Positions 57,226 through 64,000 of a stretch of DNA of 64,000 nt are shown here, piece by piece. The DNA lies in assembly GCA_021030905.1 (NCBI GenBank), contig JAGFMI010000010.1:868001-932000 (forward strand), given 5' to 3'. The DNA comes from Pyrenula massariospora. Taxonomy: Eukaryota; Ascomycota; Eurotiomycetes; Pyrenulales; Pyrenulaceae. The notes beneath the pieces are model-generated. The model had not been told where the DNA came from. It saw only the letters and a list, made by a program, of their open reading frames with translations, and ran no database searches. The first letter of the stretch is position 1, and each line of letters opens with the position of its first letter. The translations under genes and the position numbers were made by a program.

Positions 57226-60200
57226 CTAGTCAAAAACATCACCCATAAACCTCTCATTCCTCAACCCTTTATACCACTCCACCGCCTCCGCCTCGCCCAT
57301 CTCCGGACTAACCTCCCTCTTCGCCCTCACCGTCATCCTCTGCACCCCCTCCGCCACTCTCCCGCTCCCACAAATATAAACCTTCGCCCCCTGCCGAAAC
57401 AGCTCCCTCACCTCCCCAATCTCCGCCTCCATCCGCTCCTGCACATACCTCGCCCCTTTGCTCTGACTCTCCGCCCGCGAACACGCAAGCCTCAGCTCCA
57501 CCGCGCCCTCCCTCTCCCACCGCTTCAGCTCCGCATAATGCGGGACCTGCTCCGGCGTCCGGCAGCCGAAGAACAGCAGCGCGGGGGCGATCTTGCGGCC
57601 CGCCTGGGCCTGGCACGCGCGCTCCTGGACGAAGCCGCGGAAGGGCGCGATACCCGTGCCCGCCGCGGCCATGACGATGGGCGTGTTCTCCACGTCGAGG
57701 GGCAGGTGGAAGGAGGAGTGCGACTCTTTGACGGCCACGTGGAAGTAGTCGCCCAGGCGGAGGGAGGCGAGGTAGTTTGATCCTGCGCCGAGGAAGCGGC
57801 CGTCGCCGGAGAGGTGGGCGGTGTCGAGGACGTTATAGGTGAGGGAGCAGAGGGTGGGGGAGGCGAGAGGGGAGGAGGAGATGGAGTATTGGCGTAGTCG
57901 GAGCTGGGGGAGCATGGAGAGGTAGGTAGGAAAGGGGACGGTGACGGAGGGGTTTTTCTCGAGGAGGTCGAGGATGGATACGTGTTTCGCTGTTATGTTT
58001 GTGGAGAACTTTTCGGGGAAGAGAAGGGATTCGAGAGAGGACTTTTCGGCGACGTCTGTTGCGTGGGATGCAAGCTTTCTCAGCTGCCGGAAGGTTGCTG
58101 GTTGGTTGAGTTCGACGTACGCGCGGAGGAGCTGGTAGATTGGGACTGGGGTGCCAGTTGGGAGGGTCGTTGTGGCTGATGGTTGGATTTGGATGGCGGC
58201 GTCCCAGGGAAGACCAAAGTGGTTGAAGACTCGGTGCATGGTGGAGTCGTGGTTTAATGGGAGGACGGCAAGGTAGTCACCAGCACGATAAGTCATGTCA
58301 CTTGGGAGCTTGACGGTGAGATGCCAGCGCTGAGAGGCCCCTGATTCAATCTGAGTGTTTGAGACGACCACGGCACCACGGACCGGCTGCTTCAAATGGG
58401 AGGCGCGGACTTCGGTCATAATTTCTGCGTCAAGGTGAAAGTCATCGGTAGTCTTAGTTGCACCGTGATGCTTTTGTACGGCTGGCCAGAGGGTATGCTC
58501 TTCCCACTGTTCGAAATCAGTGAAGAGATCGCCTTCTGCTGCATCTGCAAGGCCTCGATCAGCCATACGCGTAGCGCCTCCCTTTTCCATTAGCTCGTCG
58601 CAGAGCTTGGGAATGCGCTGGTAGGTGGCTTGCCATTCATCTGGTGTGTCGTTAGCCATGGGTTTTCAACCTGTTGCTAAGCTGAGCGGGACAGTTTAGC
58701 TCGCCGCTGGAGTGCTTTGGACGCAAAGCTGCGCGGCGAGAAATTTCACAAATGACCGAGGAAAATGAAGTGTAAGAGTTTGTGAACTTACGATTACCAC
58801 AGCCAAATACCGTATAGCTCACCCCTTCTAAGCTCTTTTCTTTGAGGTCTTCTAAATAGTGAACGAAATGTCTTGCGTTGTCCGGAGGCTCTCCTTCATA
58901 GCTGGACGTAATTAGGACCGTCGGCTGATTCTTTGGGAGACTATTGACGGCATCATCGAGACATTTCGTCGTCGCCTGAAAGCCGTGAGCAGCAGCAGCC
59001 TTTGCAAGGCTCTGTGCCAGGCTCTCACAAGTCCCCGAATTGCCTGCCCAGAATATCGAGAAAGGCTTCTTTGGCCCTTCATCTCCATTGACAGCAAGCT
59101 CTCTGGGGATGCCGTTGACTCCATTTGGAGTTATGAGTCCAGCAGCACCTGCCAGTCTCTGCTCAAGAATCGGTACGGTCACGCCATCGCGTAGTGTTGC
59201 TTTCATGAAGAACTCAGTAGGCTTGACGGTCAATGTTTGCTTCGTCCGAAGAGTGTAAGCCGGGTCAGCAAGCTGGAAGGTGAAATTCTGAAGTAGAAGC
59301 GCGATGGCTAGTGTAGTTTCTTGCCAAGCAAATGGTCTTCCTATGCAAGCACGTTCACCAATGCCGAATGGCTTCCAGGCATTTTTTGGAAGCTTGTTGA
59401 AGTTCTCGTCCAGCATTCGCTCCGGTTTGAATTCACTGGCGTCGTCTCCCCAAACGCTAGGATCCTGATGAATTCTTGCAATGAGGCATCTTAGGTGTGC
59501 TTGTTTTGGAACTTCGTATTCGCCGCCTTGCAGCGAGATTGTCTCGCCTGGAACGTCCATTCTTGGACCACGAATAGGAGCAGGAGCTGGAGGGTTCAGT
59601 CGAATTGTTTCACTTTAAGATTTTCAGCTTTGATGCACATTATTGAAGGAGGTTTGCTTACCGCATGATTGCAGTCACGTATGGCAGCTTGGACATGTGC
59701 GAATACCCGACCGCACCGGTACCGATGACCTTTAAAGGTTAGCGAATGTGCTTTTGCAAATAGTGACAGGAAATTTTTTGATGCGGAGGCAGCACACCTC
59801 GTCTATCTCCTTTCGTGCAGTCTTTTGAACATCTGGCTTTGTACAGAGATAGTAAAATATAAAGCTTAGAAATCCGCTTGTTGTCTCGTGGCCTAATGGC
59901 AGTTAGTATTAAAGCTTTGATATTGAACCGGAGCATCAAACCAGCGATGAGCATTGTCACCATGTTGTTAGCAATATTACTCTCTGACAAGCCTTGCCCA
60001 GTTTTAGGATCCTTCCCATCCAGCATCGCGTTCAGTAACGACTTCTTTGAAGTCCCATGAATCCTTTTGTCCTTGACAATATCCATTGCAGTTTTCTTCA
60101 TGAAGGCGATATCTTCCTCATACCCTTTCGAGGACATCATCTTCTTCAGGATACTTGGAAGCAGCGATCGCTTTCCAGCTTCCACTAGAAATTGTGACAT

Positions 60201-61179
60201 GGCCGCTGGAAAAGGGTGCATATCTTCGCGGTAAAATGAATTGAATCGGGACTCCATGGCGCATAGCGTAATGGAGTCGAGCGTGAGCCGTGTGAAATCA
60301 TCTGCCTTACAGTCAGCATCTAATGGAATCCACCACCTGAACCATGGTTCAGCTTGTATGTTCTGTGTTCGACTTCAATTTTCTCATCGACTGCATCTCT
60401 TGCCGAGAATGCTGCGACAACATTTCGGCGCCAACTTGGTAAGTTGTCATCTCGGCGAGGAATGGTGGCGGACGCGGATACTGGTGCTTACGCGAAATTT
60501 CGGCTGGCATTGGTGCAAGAGATCCACTGACCTGTAACGTTCACGTGGTTCTCTGGCCCGAAACGGGCCCATTTCAACACCAATTGTGAAGCTATCTCGT
60601 GCATCTCTGCAAAATCGTATCTTTAGATGATGTGCACTAACTTAGATGAGAGACTTACCATCATACATATCCTTCATGGACAGAGGGCCAAAGGCTGGCT
60701 GTAAGAATATCAGCACATTGTTTCAGAACCATGTGCTCAGAGAATTTCGTACCACAAGGACCCGATGAGCAGCCTTGTTTCGGTCAGCAGAGTTCTAACT
60801 TTATGAAAGAGTGCAGTCACATACTCCCCACTCAGGTTCCGAGTTGTAAGCTGTGAACAAACCTGAAGAAACCCCATCACGAGCTTGGCGGACACTGGCT
60901 GCGACGTTTTTTTCGAATCTCTTCTCGTCACAAAGCTCATCAAACAGCTCAAAGTTAGAGACCACGATAAGATCACCATCGCTCATCCGCAGCTTGTAAA
61001 TAGGTCCTACAAGCAGGAAATTAGATCATATCGAGCAGGCACAACTATCGAAGAGCTCGTGAACCCTTACCGTATATATCAGCCAGATGTTCCATACTCT
61101 TGACTTGCTCCGTCGGGTTCACATCCAAAGCATTGCCAATAAATGGCAGCCCAGCAGGGGAGGGGATTGATTTGGCCAT
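57226..61179 (-). CDS. CYP505-type cytochrome P450:NADPH-P450 reductase fusion
   Basis: Ten exons: 61071-61179, 60825-61006, 60753-60773, 60659-60698, 60532-60606, 59942-60301, 59798-59892, 59662-59729, 58792-59612 and 57226-58640, in frame over 1061 residues, the family's normal length. The P450 part has the I-helix AGHETTS (near 262), ETIRLNPPAP (ExxR, near 317) and the heme loop FGIGERACIG with Cys near 406. From about 500 the FMN domain follows (FSIFWAGNSGT, FGCGNHEWQATYQ), then the FAD (RQYSISSSP) and NADPH (AAGTGIAPFRGF) domains. P450foxy/BM3-like enzymes hydroxylate fatty acids near the omega end; some tailor polyketides. Exon 3 is only 21 bp. No membrane anchor is present. Confidence 0.95.
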
Positions 61180-62384
61180 GCCAATGTAGTCAAGGATGAA
61201 TTGCGATACGAATGTATCTAGAAAGACTGAAATGTGGAACAGAGGAAACTTCAAGTATTATATGAAAATGATACTCCTCAATATGACCTACGCTTTGATG
61301 TCGTGGCGCCTGGGATTAACAAATGTGGCCCTCCATCTTTGAGACGAGGGAGATATCTTTGAGCCAATGACAGGATTTCTTATTCGAAGCATCGGACAAA
61401 CTTTCGTCGACACGAGCGAGCCGTACAAGTCTAGAGACCGTTTACCCATATCGTAAAGGCGAGAGTTTTACGACGCATGCAATTACACTGAGTCGGATTC
61501 TCGCGGCATGACCCATTGGCGAAAAGAGTTTGCAATATCCTGGTAGAGAGAGGGGAAAAAGAGATCATCATGCGTTACATTTGTAGGGGCGAAGTGGCTC
61601 GATGTGCGGTCTTGCGCATGAGGCAAGGCGTTCGTGAAAGCGTCATTTGCTGGGTTCGGTCGAGACAACGTAAAGTTGGCGATGTGCTCGTATTCGATTC
61701 TGTGTACACAATGCGGCCGTACGTTGGACGTGTGGAATCCAGGATATGGGGAGGTTCGGCCGAGTGGCTACTGCAAGTGTCGGCGAGACGTCTGATGCGG
61801 CTCCGTACACAGGATGCCGACTTCCAGGGCAAGACCATCGACGGCAGGGCCTGAAGGTCTATCAGGAGCAAAAGATCAGCTAAGCCTTATCTTGTTGAGT
61901 AAGCATACCCGGTGCTGATGAGCTGCATTGGTGCATGCAAGCCATCGCCCGGTTTGGCGCAGGTTGAGAGACCGAAAGACCGCCTCGGTATACTCGAGCC
62001 GATGCAGAAAACCGATCCACATAGCTTCGTACGGTCGTAATCATCTGCCGTAGGTACCTAGGCAACTGTTATTTCATAGATTCGATGGCCTTCAAACAAC
62101 CGCCAATCGCTGAATTAATGGAGTGTTATTGTTCTGGTTCGTTATTCCTAAAGGTCGTGAGAATTGAAGATCCAAAAGCGAGCTTGATCTTGACTTAGTT
62201 GGACGCAGGCGATCTCTCAAAAGATCAATCACGAGCCTAACTCTTCATTGAGTATGAGTAGACCTGCTGAGAGTACTAATTCAACACCATAACTCTCGGT
62301 CACGATCCCTCAATCATCGTCATCATCCCCATTCCCGGTCTGCGTCCGTCTCGGCCGCCCTCTAGTTCTCCTTCTCGACTCTTC
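61180..62384. other. Intergenic region upstream of the CYP505 gene
   Basis: Contains the CYP505 promoter and the 3' side of nse3. A few small ORFs lack support. Confidence 0.45.
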
Positions 62385-63479
62385 TTAAATTTGTTGTGGT
62401 GCACCTCCAGCCTCAGTCTCACCCCCTTCGTCCCCGTCCTCCTCCATACTCCTCACACTCGCCTTCACCCCCAACCCTAGGCTTCTCTCCAGTCTTTTCT
62501 CCAAGTCCTCTTTTCGCTCTCTTTGAACCGGATTTTCCTCGTCATCGTCTCCACCGTCAAGTCCATAAATCCTCCTCACTAATCCGGCGACACCGTTGGT
62601 TCCTACTTCAACTCTCCCCCTGGGCCCGACAACGTATTCCACCCCCTCCTCCCCGCCCACCACTTCCCTCCTTCTCTCAACATAACCTTCCCTTTCCATA
62701 CGTTTTAGCACGTCCTCCTTCTTTCCCAAGGGAGTATACACGTCTGCATTCAGTCGACGAAGGTAGCGGTCTAGTTTTGCTTCAGGCAGAGAGGAGGTTG
62801 GAGAGAGTGTAAGTAGCGCTATCACAGTGGTGTAGAGGGCCGTATATGCAGCATCTTGTGGGGCAAGGGAAGGCGGAAGAAGCGGACGTGAGTCGCTGGT
62901 AATTGCTGTTCGGTAGGCAGGCGGGAGGTTCGATGTGAGAACGTAGGACCTTGTGCTGGCTGCAGCGGAGATCTTGGTCTGGCTCTGTGCCGCTAAATCA
63001 ATATATATTAGAGACGTCTTTCAACTGGAATAGGTTTTATGCACCTCTTCGTTCTTTCAACCCTACCCTTTCCCTTCCAGGTAACTCCACCATTCTCATT
63101 CCAAACGTCCTCTCGAGCTCCTGCTGGGCCCCGTCAAACACCACACGAAACTGCCTTCCATTTCCTTCCCCAAGGACCTTGGCGCTGACGTCGCTTCGCC
63201 GGATCGGTATGCGTGCATACTCGCAGCTTAGAGCGTAGCGGACGAGCTTCTTAATGAGTGTGCTGTGAGGAGCGGTCTGGGTTTGGGTCGGGGAATCTGA
63301 AGCTGAAGATGCGCGGGACGAGGACCGATTGGTGCGGCGGCGTTGGGGAGGAGATGCATCTGAATCTGAGGATTGAGGGTTTGAAGGTATCTATATGAAG
63401 AAGGAAAGCGCGTCAGTCGCGATAATGAGAGTGGGCCGTAAGGAGGGTTCATCCGACGTACTCCTCGGCGTTTGGGCAT
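62385..63479 (-). CDS. nse3: Nse3, MAGE-domain subunit of the Smc5/6 complex
   Basis: Exons 63462-63479, 63045-63390 and 62385-62992 (introns of 71 and 52 bp) give 323 residues. The start MPKRRG and a Ser/Gln-rich linker lead to the MAGE homology domain: TLIKKLVRYALSCEYARIPIR, DVSAKVLGEG, FRVVFDGAQQELERTFGM and VELP, then after the second intron RSYVLTSNLPPAYR, and LPEAKLDRYLRRLNADV for the second winged helix. A charged tail follows. Nse3 with Nse1 and Nse4 binds DNA and supports the SUMO/ubiquitin functions of Smc5/6 in DNA repair. Confidence 0.92.
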
Positions 63480-64000
63480 GGTGAGGTAAGTTATGAGGAT
63501 GTAAAGAGGAAGTTAAATTCGAAAAAGGGACTAGCAGTAGGCGCCTACACAGGCGTGAAAATTATGATAGCTGATCTTTGGTGCCAGGATTTTGAGCAGA
63601 GAATGCTTTACGTCGATCTTGAAGAATTAGAGTCTGAAAGCCTCATCGCGCTGCGCGTGAGAAGACGCGGCAAGGAAGAAACTTAAACCTAACTAGGTAA
63701 CAAGAGTGCTGTATCAGGCCAAGCGAGCGTTCTCCGTCTACCAGATCTGTCCGAAGCCACATTCAAACAGTTGTGAGGCGGCACAGGCGGGGATAAGTCA
63801 ATGCCTGTGCATTCACCGTTCCCGAAAGTATCATGAGATATCCCGACTCGTCGGCTCGTACTACGTTTGTATCGTTTCTCTGATCTATATACTACCTAGT
63901 ACAATTAGCTGCGGCAAAGGTCGAATTCCTCTCCGAAGTAAATACTGGAACCGGTCATGATAATGTTCCTCTAATCTCTAGGTGTCAAGGGTAAAACTAG
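63480..64000. other. Upstream region of nse3 to window end
   Basis: Promoter side of nse3. No gene is supported up to the window edge. Confidence 0.45.

Overview
This window is nuclear DNA of a filamentous ascomycete (Pezizomycotina; the protein style fits Leotiomycetes, but that is a guess). The evidence is 46-80 bp GT-AG introns with CTAAC-like branch sites, Zn2Cys6, HsbA, CYP505, Pal1 and DHHC/Erf2 proteins, a multi-intron EF-1alpha gene, and an AT-rich block that looks like ageing, mutated repeat DNA. I re-derived gene models by joining exons at splice sites that keep the frame, so most CDS entries are spliced models with exon coordinates in the evidence.

Layout. Bases 1-16178 hold a run of accessory genes: the 3' part of a GH35 beta-galactosidase, two NmrA-like NAD(P)-binding proteins, a Cys-containing secreted protein, a Zn2Cys6 regulator, a kynurenine-formamidase-like hydrolase, an XIP-type aquaporin with an NPARC motif, a SnoaL-like protein and an O-methyltransferase. 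They look like the tailoring, regulatory and transport part of a metabolic cluster without a visible backbone synthase. A doubtful F-box gene (16808-17902) follows.

Bases about 17.9-26.4 kb are a gene-poor AT-rich block with sharply bounded GC-rich islands. It contains at least two opposite-facing copies of a fold-back repeat with GC-rich inverted ends, a MITE with roughly 70-bp arms, two further fold-back repeats, a degenerate GTTRAA satellite, a 22-bp triple repeat and eroded coding remnants. Directly on its edge is a three-exon gene for a small six-cysteine secreted protein (26415-26973), followed by an HsbA-like secreted protein.

Bases about 30.5-63.5 kb are mainly housekeeping: Ash1-like SET-domain histone methyltransferase, Erf2-like palmitoyltransferase, a small one-TM protein, Med31, Pal1, a PDCD5-family protein (apparently with a GC-AG intron), Coq4, EF-1alpha, RNA polymerase III subunit Rpc11, a small ankyrin protein, a 911-residue orphan, a ferric-reductase-family protein, a complete ten-exon CYP505 P450-reductase fusion, and the Smc5/6 subunit Nse3. 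Rpc11, Erf2, the CYP505 and the effector-like gene are split over many short exons and only become visible after splicing.

No rRNA, convincing tRNA, CRISPR array, intact transposase, reverse transcriptase or LTR pair was recognised.
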